Of a stretch of DNA of 64,000 nucleotides, positions 1-8,376 are shown one piece after another. The notes under the pieces were generated by a model. It searched no databases. It had not been told where the DNA came from and worked only from the letters and a program-made list of their open reading frames with translations. The stretch's first letter is position 1; each line of letters opens with the position of its first letter. This DNA is from an uncultured Anaerolineaceae bacterium (lineage in GTDB: Bacteria; Chloroflexota; Anaerolineae; Anaerolineales; Anaerolineaceae). The DNA lies in contig CALIHP010000042.1 of assembly GCA_938020565.1 (NCBI GenBank), positions 1 through 64,000 of the forward strand, in the 5' to 3' direction. The translations under genes were made by a program, and so were the position numbers.

Positions 1-2
1 CG

Positions 3-176
3 ATCTCTCTCGGCGGCGACAGCGATACCCTCGCCGCCATCACCGGCGCCATCGCCGAAGCGTATTACGACGCTCCCGCCGATCTGAAAGAAGCTGCGCT
101 CGGCTATCTCGACGATGAGCTGCGGGCGATTTATGACGAGTGGGAGCGGTTCTGTCGGATGGGCGGGAGCGCATAA
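3..176 (+). CDS. ADP-ribosylglycohydrolase family protein, C-terminal end (partial)
   Basis: Only the last 57 codons are inside the window; the gene begins upstream of base 1. The frame read from base 3 gives ISLGGDSDTLAAITGAIAEA and ends at TAA. The GGDSDT...GA..GA pattern is the C-terminal Mg2+-binding motif of the ADP-ribosylglycohydrolase family (DraG/ARH fold), whose members remove ADP-ribose from proteins or small molecules. The tail (DELRAIYDEWERFCRMGGSA) is a usual short helical end. The specific substrate cannot be read from this piece. The neighbouring kinase fragment is convergent. Confidence 0.8.
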   Translation: MSLGGDSDTLAAITGAIAEAYYDAPADLKEAALGYLDDELRAIYDEWERFCRMGGSA

Positions 177-229
177 CGCTGTCGGATACTATAGCGAGGC
201 GTTCTCCCGTGCCCGGATCCATTACGGCA

Positions 230-505
230 TTACTTTAAGCCGGAAAGCTGGACGGACTGCGGGCCTGAAGCTGGTGACACTGCCACCAATGTACAAGAAC
301 GAGCCAACCGCGAGGACTGGCGCTCGAACCGCTCGCGAATATGTCCGAAAGTGTTTGCTGCGAAGGCGTTCGGCTGGATGAGCTTGATCGCGACCGCCCG
401 ATCCAGTCTGGGATCGAGTCCAAGATACACCACTGCCATGCCGCCGCGCCCGATCTCCCGTTCGATTACGTACCGCCCGATCGTTTTGATGCTCTCGTCG
501 CCCAT
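230..505 (-). pseudogene. Truncated Ser/Thr protein kinase (N-terminal lobe only)
   Basis: The start is an ATG preceded by GGAGCGGAAAG, a good ribosome binding site. The first 62 residues read as the opening of a Hanks-type kinase: IGRYVIEREIGRGGMAVVYL (glycine-rich loop) and AVAIKLI (the ATP-binding lysine). Around base 315, after RERFER, the similarity stops. The remaining 28 residues match no kinase, and neither alternative frame restores the expected helix C and HPNIV segment. The catalytic HRD and DFG loops are therefore missing and the protein cannot phosphorylate. It is a remnant left by deletion or rearrangement, or less likely a very short lobe-only protein. Confidence 0.7.
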
Positions 506-705
506 CTTTCCGCTCCTTCGCCTGCCCACGCTGTTTTTTAAATTGGAACACGCCCGGCTCCTTCGGCCCGGCAAGAATAATTTTATCAAAGTTTCTCAGA
601 ATTTTTCTGTTAATTCAATGTGAATCTGGAGCCGTCTTACATCCATACCATTTCTTTTCCCGATCACCTTCTTCTGTTTTTGCTCTTTTCGTTTCTATCC
701 TCCTA

Positions 706-734
706 TTGACAAACCATCCAAAACCGCATAAAAT
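706..734 (+). promoter_or_regulatory. Sigma70-type promoter of the TetR-ABC operon
   Basis: TTGACA (706-711) is followed after exactly 17 bases by TAAAAT (729-734). This is a near-consensus housekeeping promoter just upstream of the TetR-type gene at 786. The start of transcription would fall at about 741, inside the palindromic operator. Confidence 0.8.
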
Positions 735-738
735 AACA

Positions 739-761
739 CTGTTATCGATAACAGAGTTATC
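739..761 (+). promoter_or_regulatory. Palindromic operator, probably for the adjacent TetR regulator
   Basis: CTGTTATCGATAACAG (739-754) is a perfect 16-base palindrome. A third half-site follows, so that GATAAC-AGA-GTTATC (747-761) forms a second, overlapping inverted repeat. The site covers the predicted transcription start and lies 4 bases after the -10 box, the classic position for repression by the TetR-family protein encoded next to it. Binding by that protein is inferred. Confidence 0.7.
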
Positions 762-785
762 ATCAAAAGAAAGGAGGATACATCG

Positions 786-1397
786 ATGGCCATTCCGGAT
801 AAAACGATAGACCCGCGCATTTTGGACTGCGCCCGAGAGGAATTTCTTTCGAAACCGTACGAAGCGGTCTCGCTCCGGGAAATCTGCGCGAAAGCGGGCG
901 TGACCACCGGCGCGCTGTACAAACGCTATCCCAATAAAGCCGCATTATTCGACGCGCTCGTCGAACCGACAATTGATCTGATCTACGCCTACGCTGATTC
1001 CGTTGAAGCCTTCAACTACGATCAGCTTGACAAAAATGACATGGAAAAGGTCTGGAAAATCGCTCCGGAAACGCAGTCCCGTGTCGTCAACCTGCTCTAT
1101 GATCACTATCAGGACTTTCGCCTGCTGCTCTGCCGCGCGGAAGGGACCCACCATGCAAATTTCATCCATGACTTTACCGATCACGTCACCGACCGTACCA
1201 TGACTTTCGTCCGGGAAGCATATCAAAAAGGAATTTCTTCTACGCTGCTGGACGAAGAAGAAATGCACATGCTGAACACAGCGTATTGGTCGACCATGTT
1301 TGAACCGATCCTCCATGGACTGCCCAGAGAGAAAGCCCTGAAACATAGCGAACTTGTGGCCAGGCTTTTTAACTGGCCCGCCGTCCTGGGTTTCTGA
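786..1397 (+). CDS. TetR/AcrR family transcriptional regulator
   Basis: 203 residues, the usual TetR length. Residues about 8-55 form the N-terminal DNA-binding domain: an opening helix (ILDCAREEFLSKPYEAVSLR) then the helix-turn-helix EICAKAGVTTGALYKRYPNK with the conserved GVTTGALYKRY signature. The C-terminal ligand-binding half is variable, as usual. ATG 786 follows AAGGAGGA at 7 bases spacing. The gene is first in an apparent operon with two ABC half-transporters, and a palindrome overlaps its promoter, so it probably represses itself and the transporters until a ligand releases it. The ligand is unknown; a drug or siderophore-like molecule would fit the transporter type. Confidence 0.9.
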   Translation: MAIPDKTIDPRILDCAREEFLSKPYEAVSLREICAKAGVTTGALYKRYPNKAALFDALVEPTIDLIYAYADSVEAFNYDQLDKNDMEKVWKIAPETQSRVVNLLYDHYQDFRLLLCRAEGTHHANFIHDFTDHVTDRTMTFVREAYQKGISSTLLDEEEMHMLNTAYWSTMFEPILHGLPREKALKHSELVARLFNWPAVLGF

Positions 1398-1476
1398 GCG
1401 TTCCGGCTGGCCCGCGGTCAGCGATTCTTGACGAACGCAGCCGCGATCATTGATTTTATTTTCAAGAAAGGATTTT

Positions 1477-3207
1477 ATGTTTCAAAAAGTTAAACCCTAC
1501 ATGGGCGAATACATGAAATATACGGTAAGGGCCGCAATCTCGGTTTCGGTCGCCGTGATTCTAAGCGTCGTCCCGTATTTCATACTCTATCAGATCATCG
1601 ACCCGCTCGTTCGAGGGATCGCCTTATCGACAGGATTCGTCATGACCCGGGTCCTGATCACGGTGATCTGCCTGACGGGAAACGCCGTTTTATATATCCA
1701 TGGCCTGAGCCTGAGCCACCTGAGCGCATATCATACGCTGAAAAACCTTCGCGTCGCGCTGCAGAAAAAATTGGAAAACCAGCCGCTCGGAAATATCCGT
1801 GAGCTGGGGAACGGACGAATCAAGAAGGTTTTCACCGACGATATTGAGACAATCGAACTGCTGCTGGCGCATGCAATTCCGGAAGGCATCGGCAATCTGG
1901 CTATTCCGGTCGCCGTGCTGATCGCTATGTTTTTTGTTGACTGGAAGCTCGCGCTGCTTTGTCTCGCCTCGCTGCCGATCGGCATGTTCGCCATGGGAAT
2001 GATGTTCAGGATCGGGATGTCGCGAATGGGGGCGTACTACGCCGCCGGTGCAAAGATGAATAACACCATCATCGAATACATCAACGGCATGGAGGTCGTC
2101 AAAGTCTTCAACCGAGACGGCGAAAGCTACGAACGCTACGAACGGGATATTCATTACTATCGGGACATGGCGCTGGACTGGTACCGGATCTGCTGGCCAT
2201 GGATGGCGCTTTATTCAAGTATCATCCCCTGCGTCGCGCTGTTCACGCTGCCGGTCGGCGCCTTTTTCGTCCTGAAGGGACTCAGTACGCTTCCGGACTT
2301 TATCCTCGTGATCTGCATGTCGTTCTCGGTCGGAATGCCGCTGCTGAAAGCGATGAGCTTCGCAGGCAGAATTCCACAGCTTGGTTACAAAATCGACGCG
2401 CTGGAAAAGCTCATGGAACATCCGCCGCTTCAGCAAAGCAGCCGGGATTTCGAAGGAAAGGATCATCAGGTTCGATTTGAAAAGGTTCGCTTTTCCTATA
2501 CCGAGACGGAGGTAATCCATGACGTCGACCTGGAGCTGGCGGAAGGTCAGATGACCGCGCTCGTAGGCGAATCGGGCAGCGGGAAATCTACGCTCGCGAA
2601 GCTGCTGGTGCATTTTTACGACCTGGACGGCGGACGGATTACGCTCGGAGGCCAGGCGCTGACGGACATGCGCATCGAAGCGCTCAACAACCAGATTTCC
2701 TACGTTTCACAGGAACAATTCCTGTTTAATACCAGCCTGTACGAGAACATTCACGCTGGACGCCCCGAGGCCAGCCGGGAAGAAGTCATCGAAGCGGCTC
2801 ATCGCGCGCAATGCGACGAGTTTCTCGAAAGGTTCCCGGCCGGACTCGATACGCAGGCCGGCGACAGCGGAAAGATGCTTTCAGGAGGCGAACGTCAGCG
2901 AATTTCTCTGGCGAGGGCGCTCCTGAAGAACGCGCCTGTGATCGTTCTCGACGAAGCGACCGCGTTTATCGATCCGGAAAACGAAGAAAAAATGAACGCC
3001 GCGATTTCTGAAGTCATCCGCGGGAAAACCGTCCTCGTCATCGCGCACCGGCTTCGTACGGTTACAAAAGCCGATAAGATCGTTGTCATGAAGGACGGAA
3101 GAATCGTCGGACAGGGAAAGCATGAAGAACTTCTGAAAAGCTGCGGGACGTACCAGCGCTTATGGGAAGCTTCTGAAAAAAGCGCGGCATGGGAGGTGCG
3201 AAAATGA
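1477..3207 (+). CDS. ABC transporter ATP-binding/permease protein, half 1 of a heterodimer
   Basis: 576 residues: an N-terminal six-helix transmembrane domain (to about residue 300) and a C-terminal nucleotide-binding domain with Walker A GESGSGKST, signature LSGGERQRISLARALL, Walker B VIVLDEATAFID and switch histidine IAHRL. ATG 1477 has AAGAAAGGA 5 bases upstream; an earlier in-frame TTG at 1450 has no such site. Its stop overlaps the start of the next gene (ATGA), so the two are translationally coupled and probably form a heterodimeric exporter. The overall form recalls the YbtPQ/IrtAB-like group found beside TetR regulators. Substrate and direction cannot be decided from sequence alone. 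Confidence 0.88.
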   Translation: MFQKVKPYMGEYMKYTVRAAISVSVAVILSVVPYFILYQIIDPLVRGIALSTGFVMTRVLITVICLTGNAVLYIHGLSLSHLSAYHTLKNLRVALQKKLENQPLGNIRELGNGRIKKVFTDDIETIELLLAHAIPEGIGNLAIPVAVLIAMFFVDWKLALLCLASLPIGMFAMGMMFRIGMSRMGAYYAAGAKMNNTIIEYINGMEVVKVFNRDGESYERYERDIHYYRDMALDWYRICWPWMALYSSIIPCVALFTLPVGAFFVLKGLSTLPDFILVICMSFSVGMPLLKAMSFAGRIPQLGYKIDALEKLMEHPPLQQSSRDFEGKDHQVRFEKVRFSYTETEVIHDVDLELAEGQMTALVGESGSGKSTLAKLLVHFYDLDGGRITLGGQALTDMRIEALNNQISYVSQEQFLFNTSLYENIHAGRPEASREEVIEAAHRAQCDEFLERFPAGLDTQAGDSGKMLSGGERQRISLARALLKNAPVIVLDEATAFIDPENEEKMNAAISEVIRGKTVLVIAHRLRTVTKADKIVVMKDGRIVGQGKHEELLKSCGTYQRLWEASEKSAAWEVRK

Positions 3208-4958
3208 TTGGACTGGTAGGACGAATTCTAAGACTCGCCGAAGGATATCGGAAACGGATCATTCTGGCCGCCGTTTTCTCGTTCCTGAAAGCGTTTATCT
3301 CGAAAGCGCCGATTATTCTGGCTTTTTATATCATTTCCGCCTTTATCGCCGGAACCATGACGGGAAAAAGCTGCGCCGCCGCGGGCGCAGTACTGGCGCT
3401 GTGTATTCTGCTGGAATGTATTTTCCAGAATCTGGCGGACAGGCTGCAATCGGCTTCGGGATTTGAGATCTTTGCCGACCTTCGAAAAAAACTGGGAACG
3501 CACCTGCGGAAAATGCCGATGGGTTTCTTTACAGAAGGCAATATCGGCAGAGTCAGCTCCGTTCTTTCGACAGATATGCTCTTCATTGAAGAAAACCTGA
3601 TGATGATGCTGGCCGACCTGATGAGCTACCTGTTCTCGGCGGTGATCTTCGTCGTCTTCATGTTCATCTTCGACCTGAGGACCGGAGCGCTCGCCCTCGC
3701 CGTATCGCTCGTTATTTACGCGATCGGCGAAGCGATGAAAAAGAATTCGCTGATGCATTCCGACGAACGGCAGGCGGCTTCGCAGAAGCTGACGGAAGCG
3801 GTTCTCGATTTCGCGGAAGGGATCGGAATTATCAAGACATATAATCTCCTCGGCGAAAAATCCAAAGAACTGACGGCGAGCTTTGAAGAGAACTGCGAAA
3901 AAAACCTGAGCTTCGAAAAAGATTTCGCGCCATGGGTGCGAGCGATTAACCTGACTTATGGCGTCGGAACGGCGGCGATGCTCGCGCTGTCCTGGACGCT
4001 GTATCAGGACGGAACGCTGACGCTCTCGTATTTTATCGGCATGCTGCTGTTCATGTTTGAACTGTTCTCTCCGCTGAAAGCCTTCTATAGCCAGGTCGCG
4101 AGACTGACGGTCATGAACAGCTGTGTAGACCGGATCGAAGCGGTCTTTGCTGAAGCGGAACTCGCGAATCAGGGAACCGGCCTGATCCCGGAGGACGAGG
4201 AAGCGAACGGAAAGGAACGAGCCGAAATCGAGTTCCGAGACGTATCGTTCGCATACGACGATCGGGACGTTTTACGGAACGTGTCGTTTACCATACCGAA
4301 GCATACAATGACCGCGTTAGTCGGAGCTTCGGGAAGCGGGAAATCCACAATTGCGAGCCTCCTGCCGCGGTTTTGGGATATCGAGCGGGGCGCGATCCTC
4401 GTCCGCGGGAAAGATATCCGCGACATAACCCTCGCTTCGCTCATGGACCATATCAGCATGGTTTTTCAGCGCGTCTACCTGTTTCAGGATACCGTTTACA
4501 ACAATATCGCCATGGGACGCACAGACGCTACAGAGCGCGAAGTCATCGAAGCGGCGAAAAAAGCCCGCTGCTACGACTTCATCCAGGCGCTTCCGGACGG
4601 ATTTAACACGGTCATCGGAGAAGGCGGCGCTTCGCTTTCCGGCGGCGAGCAGCAGCGGATTTCGATCGCGCGCTGTATCCTGAAGGACGCGCCGATCGTG
4701 ATCCTCGACGAGGCGACGGCCAGCATCGACGCAGACAACGAAAGCTATATCCAAGCCGCCATTTCCGAACTGGTCAGGGGAAAGACGCTTCTGGTCGTCG
4801 CGCACCGATTACATACGATCGCCGGTGCGGACCAGATTCTGGTCATCGACGACGGAAAAATCGCGGAACGGGGCACGCATGCCGAGCTTATGTCGGCCGA
4901 CGGGATCTATCGCAATATGGTCACGAAGCGGGCCGCCACGTCCGGCTTCCATAATTAA
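3204..4958 (+). CDS. ABC transporter ATP-binding/permease protein, half 2 of a heterodimer
   Basis: 584 residues with the same layout as the preceding gene: transmembrane helices in the first 300 residues, then Walker A GASGSGKST, Q-loop MVFQRVYLF, signature LSGGEQQRISIARCIL, Walker B IVILDEATASID and HRL switch. ATG 3204 is chosen over ATG 3189 because GGAGGT sits 6 bases before it and it gives the ATGA overlap with the upstream gene. Both halves keep a catalytic Glu after Walker B, so both ATP sites may be active. A strong terminator follows at 5012. The pair with the TetR gene forms a closed transport module. Confidence 0.88.
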   Translation: MIGLVGRILRLAEGYRKRIILAAVFSFLKAFISKAPIILAFYIISAFIAGTMTGKSCAAAGAVLALCILLECIFQNLADRLQSASGFEIFADLRKKLGTHLRKMPMGFFTEGNIGRVSSVLSTDMLFIEENLMMMLADLMSYLFSAVIFVVFMFIFDLRTGALALAVSLVIYAIGEAMKKNSLMHSDERQAASQKLTEAVLDFAEGIGIIKTYNLLGEKSKELTASFEENCEKNLSFEKDFAPWVRAINLTYGVGTAAMLALSWTLYQDGTLTLSYFIGMLLFMFELFSPLKAFYSQVARLTVMNSCVDRIEAVFAEAELANQGTGLIPEDEEANGKERAEIEFRDVSFAYDDRDVLRNVSFTIPKHTMTALVGASGSGKSTIASLLPRFWDIERGAILVRGKDIRDITLASLMDHISMVFQRVYLFQDTVYNNIAMGRTDATEREVIEAAKKARCYDFIQALPDGFNTVIGEGGASLSGGEQQRISIARCILKDAPIVILDEATASIDADNESYIQAAISELVRGKTLLVVAHRLHTIAGADQILVIDDGKIAERGTHAELMSADGIYRNMVTKRAATSGFHN

Positions 4959-5011
4959 TCCGCGCGGAGATCCGCCGTTGAAATTAAAGCGGTGGCAATT
5001 CCGCGATCAGA

Positions 5012-5047
5012 AAAGCAATAAATCGAAATCAGATTTATTGCTTTTTT
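5012..5047 (+). terminator. Rho-independent terminator of the TetR-ABC operon
   Basis: A 13-base-pair stem (AAAGCAATAAATC at 5012-5024 with GATTTATTGCTTT at 5032-5044), a 7-base loop and a continuing T-run end the operon about 55 bases after the second ABC gene. Confidence 0.85.
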
Positions 5048-5066
5048 AATCCCGCATGAAATAAAG

Positions 5067-5125
5067 AAAGCCGGCCGGTGAACCGGGCTTGAGGCAGAAA
5101 GAATCCCTCCTCCGCCGGCTTTTTT
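5067..5125. other. Structured intergenic element (hairpin with branched interior)
   Basis: AAAGCCGGC (5067-5075) pairs with GCCGGCTTT (5114-5122) and is followed by more T. Inside lie a small stem CCGG-TGAA-CCGG and a possible GAGG/CCTC stem, so the RNA could form a three-way junction instead of a simple hairpin. It lies after the ABC terminator and 66 bases before the CapA-like gene, whose own -10 is further downstream. It may be a second terminator, a small RNA end, or a cis element. No named RNA family is recognised. Confidence 0.4.
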
Positions 5126-5178
5126 ACCTGCTCGAAAAGCTTTGTCAATAATCGGCGGAGGATTCGCAGCGAAAGATT

Positions 5179-5184
5179 TATAAT
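5179..5184 (+). promoter_or_regulatory. -10 box placed for a leaderless transcript
   Basis: TATAAT ends 6 bases before ATG 5191, so the predicted transcription start coincides with the start codon. No Shine-Dalgarno sequence is present in the gap. No good -35 hexamer is seen at 17 bases. Confidence 0.55.
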
Positions 5185-5190
5185 AAACCC

Positions 5191-6648
5191 ATGCAAATTT
5201 CGACATGTCTGACAGGAAAGCTGCGGATCGTCGCATTCTTTCTCATCGCGCTGGTTCCGATCCTGACGATCATCATTCCGGCGGCAGCGATCGAACCGGA
5301 GCAGGTCCTTTACGTCTTAGCCGCCCCGTTCACGACGGTAACCGACTCAGTTGAACGCGCAACGCTGGCGGCGCTCGACCCGGAAGAAATCCCCGACGGT
5401 CTCCTGATCGCGGCGTTCGACGAAACCGATACAGATAAAAAAGCGTTTCTCGCGGAACTGTCGCTCGGTGTCGATCCGGCCCGCGTCATTCGCTATTCGC
5501 CGATCGAGGAAGCGATCTCGGCCTCGGTTCGAACCGGCCGCTGGATCGTCCTTCCCTTCGACCGTCTCGATCCACGATTGAAAGTTATCGCAATCGACGG
5601 CGTTCGCCCGATCGATAAATCGTTCAACCCGCATCGCTGGCCGCTCGTTTTCCGCCATGGCGGCGAATCGCTTTCAAAACAGCAATGGGATAACGTCCCG
5701 TTCGTCAATTACGATCCCTCCAAGCTGAGCGACGTCATGTTAACCGGCGTCACCGCGCTCGTCCGCGCTGTCGCGAATTACATGGATGGATTCGGCCCCG
5801 ATTTTCCCGCCGCGTATACCGGCGACTACCTGCGTTCCGCCGACATCCTTCACATTAATAACGAAGTCCCGTTTGCTGCCGTCTGCCAGCAGACGCCTCA
5901 GCAGCTTTCCAATCTGGTATTCTGTTCCAAGGAACGCTATCTGGATCTGCTAGTCGGACTGGGAACGAGCGTCGTCGAGATTTCCGGGGACCATTTTCAG
6001 GATTTCGGCGACGAGGCGGTAAACTATACGCTCGATCTCTACGATCAGGCCGGAATTCCGTACTACGGCGGAGGACGGACGCTGTCCGAAGGTCAGCGCC
6101 CGGTTCTCATCGAGCACAACGGCAACCAGTTCGCTTTTCTCGGCTGCAACGGGAAAGAAGAAGGCTACGCCGTCGCTTCTGAAAACCGACCCGGCGCAGC
6201 GCACTGCGACTATCCATTAATGGAAAAGCGGATTCGCAAGCTTCGGGCGCAAGGACGCCTTCCGATCGTCACGCTTCAGCATATCGAATATTACAAAGTC
6301 GCGCCCAATGATCAGATGATCGCCGAATACGGACGGCTCGCCGACGCCGGAGCGGTAATCGTCAGCGGCAGCCAATCGCACATGCCGATGGCGTTCGACG
6401 TTTCGCGGGACCGCGTTATTCATTACGGGCTGGGGAACCTCTTCTTCGACCAGGCGTATTTCCTTCCCGAAACCGCCGAAGCCACGATCGACCGCTACGT
6501 TTTCTACGAGAACCGGCTCCTTTCCGTCGACGTAGCCACGATCAAGTTTATCAATTTGGCGCAGAATGACTGGATGACCGCGGACGAACGCGCCGGACTC
6601 CTGGAACGGATCTACGCCGAAACGATCGTCCGAAACGGATCCAGATAA
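5191..6648 (+). CDS. CapA family protein (poly-gamma-glutamate capsule-type metallophosphatase fold)
   Basis: 485 residues. A hydrophobic segment at about residues 11-31 is a signal anchor or signal peptide, so the bulk lies outside the membrane. The second half carries the CapA/PGA_cap signature pieces: ADILHINNEVPF (Asn-Glu metal-site motif), ISGDHFQDFGDEAVNYTLDL, GSQSHMPMAFDV and HYGLGNLFFDQ. The first 200 residues are not clearly part of the family core. Related proteins act in capsule polymer synthesis or as cell-surface phosphatases, but no capB/capC genes are next to it, so its role here is open. It has its own promoter and stands 19 bases before the elp3 gene, possibly one transcript. 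Confidence 0.8.
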   Translation: MQISTCLTGKLRIVAFFLIALVPILTIIIPAAAIEPEQVLYVLAAPFTTVTDSVERATLAALDPEEIPDGLLIAAFDETDTDKKAFLAELSLGVDPARVIRYSPIEEAISASVRTGRWIVLPFDRLDPRLKVIAIDGVRPIDKSFNPHRWPLVFRHGGESLSKQQWDNVPFVNYDPSKLSDVMLTGVTALVRAVANYMDGFGPDFPAAYTGDYLRSADILHINNEVPFAAVCQQTPQQLSNLVFCSKERYLDLLVGLGTSVVEISGDHFQDFGDEAVNYTLDLYDQAGIPYYGGGRTLSEGQRPVLIEHNGNQFAFLGCNGKEEGYAVASENRPGAAHCDYPLMEKRIRKLRAQGRLPIVTLQHIEYYKVAPNDQMIAEYGRLADAGAVIVSGSQSHMPMAFDVSRDRVIHYGLGNLFFDQAYFLPETAEATIDRYVFYENRLLSVDVATIKFINLAQNDWMTADERAGLLERIYAETIVRNGSR

Positions 6649-6667
6649 AAGGCTTCGAATTATACCG

Positions 6668-8344
6668 ATGTCCAACTCCGACCACGCTCAGATCACAGAC
6701 GACGTAAGCCGCTGGGAGGCCGCGAAAAAAGAAACGCCGGAAACGCTCGCGATCGCGGGAAAAATCCTGGACGACGTGATCGCCGGGGAAGACGTTTTCA
6801 AAGCCATCCGCAGCCATCCGATCCCTGACCGCGGCCATATCTCAAAATCGTCGCTGATTACCGTTTACCGTGCCCGCGTCGCGGCCGGGGAACTCGCCGA
6901 AGACGCTGGGCTCTACCTGAAGCTGAGGATGAAGCCGAGCCGGACGCTGAGCGGAGTGACGACGGTTACCGTCCTGACCCGACCGTTCCCATGCCCGGGG
7001 AAATGTATCTTCTGCCCTGACGATGCGCGAATGCCGAAGTCCTATCTTCCCGACGAACCCGGCGCCGCACGGGCCTTCCAGAACGATTTTGATCCGTACC
7101 GGCAGGTCCAGTCGCGCCTCCGCGCCTATGAAGCGGTCGGTCATCCCACCGAAAAGATCGAGCTGCTGATCCTCGGCGGATCCTGGACTTCCTATCCGAT
7201 CGAATATCGCGAACGCTTTATTCAGCGCTGCTTCGACGCGATGAACGGAGTCGATTCGCCCGACCTCGCCGCGGCTCAGCGCCTCAACGAATCCGCGGCG
7301 CATCGAAACGTCGGCCTCGTCGTGGAAACGCGGCCGGATGAGCTGAATCCCGCTGAACTGAAAGAGCTCCGACGCCTGGGGGCAACCAAAATCCAGCTCG
7401 GAATTCAAAGTCTCGACAATCGGATTTTAAAACTGAATCGCCGCGGGCATACCGTCCAGGAGGCGCTGAACGCCGTATCGCTCTGCCGCGCGGCCGGGTT
7501 CAAAATCGTCCTGCACTGGATGCCCAACCTGCTCGGGGCAACGCCGGAGTCCGACATCGAAGATTTCGCCCGTCTCTGGTCGGAGGATCGCGGCGGACTG
7601 GGATTCTGCCCTGACGAAATAAAGATCTACCCGACGCAGCTCGTCAAAAACGCGCCCCTTTATCAGGAATGGATCGAAGGCCGCTACCGACCGTACGATA
7701 CCGAAACGCTGATCGAGCTGATCGCCGCCGTCAAGCCGACCATTCCACCGTACTGCCGCGTGAACCGCGTGATCCGCGACATCCCGTCGCATCACGTCGT
7801 CGCCGGGAACAGGCGAACCAGCCTGCGAATGGATATTCAGCGGCGTGTCCGGGAAAACGGGCAGACGTGCGCGTGCATCCGCTGCCGCGAGATCAGGGGA
7901 CAGCCGGTCAGCCCGGAAGATCTGACGCTCCGGGACACAGTTTATCAGGCTGCTTACGCCGAGGAACATTTCCTCCAATTCGTTGCCAGCGACGATAAGC
8001 TCGCCGGATATTTACGACTTTCGCTCCCCAAGGCGGAACGGCCAGACGTTGGAATCGACGAATTAGCGAACGCGGCGATCATCCGCGAAATCCATATCTA
8101 CGGCCAGAGTCTCGGCGTCGGAGAAGAGGCCGACGGCGCGGCGCAGCATATCGGGCTGGGGAAACGGCTCATCGAGCGCGCCGTCGAAATCGCGGCGGAA
8201 AACCGCCTTCCCCGCCTCGCCGTTATCGCCGCCGTCGGAACGCGCGGCTATTATCGGAAACGCGGATTCAGGGATGGGAACTTTTACATGATCCGCGACG
8301 TCTTTTCCGATAACGATCGCGGGGGAAATTCTGCGATACAATAG
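6668..8344 (+). CDS. elp3: Elp3-type tRNA uridine(34) acetyltransferase (radical SAM + GNAT)
   Basis: 558 residues, the full length of stand-alone bacterial/archaeal Elp3. The radical SAM cluster motif is C109-PGK-C113-IF-C116, followed by the Elp3-typical PDDARMPKSYLPDEP and ILGGSWTSYP. The Cys-rich linker RENGQTCACIRCREIRGQP precedes a C-terminal GNAT domain with the acetyl-CoA loop GLGKRLIERAVEIA and a final AAVGTRGYYRKRGF. Elp3 makes the carboxymethyl group on wobble uridine of tRNA using acetyl-CoA and SAM. In eukaryotes it needs five partner Elongator subunits; bacterial versions work without them. No ribosome binding site is obvious before ATG 6668. Confidence 0.93.
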   Translation: MSNSDHAQITDDVSRWEAAKKETPETLAIAGKILDDVIAGEDVFKAIRSHPIPDRGHISKSSLITVYRARVAAGELAEDAGLYLKLRMKPSRTLSGVTTVTVLTRPFPCPGKCIFCPDDARMPKSYLPDEPGAARAFQNDFDPYRQVQSRLRAYEAVGHPTEKIELLILGGSWTSYPIEYRERFIQRCFDAMNGVDSPDLAAAQRLNESAAHRNVGLVVETRPDELNPAELKELRRLGATKIQLGIQSLDNRILKLNRRGHTVQEALNAVSLCRAAGFKIVLHWMPNLLGATPESDIEDFARLWSEDRGGLGFCPDEIKIYPTQLVKNAPLYQEWIEGRYRPYDTETLIELIAAVKPTIPPYCRVNRVIRDIPSHHVVAGNRRTSLRMDIQRRVRENGQTCACIRCREIRGQPVSPEDLTLRDTVYQAAYAEEHFLQFVASDDKLAGYLRLSLPKAERPDVGIDELANAAIIREIHIYGQSLGVGEEADGAAQHIGLGKRLIERAVEIAAENRLPRLAVIAAVGTRGYYRKRGFRDGNFYMIRDVFSDNDRGGNSAIQ

Positions 8345-8376
8345 GGTCAAAGCTAACAGGAAAAACAGGAGCAGCG

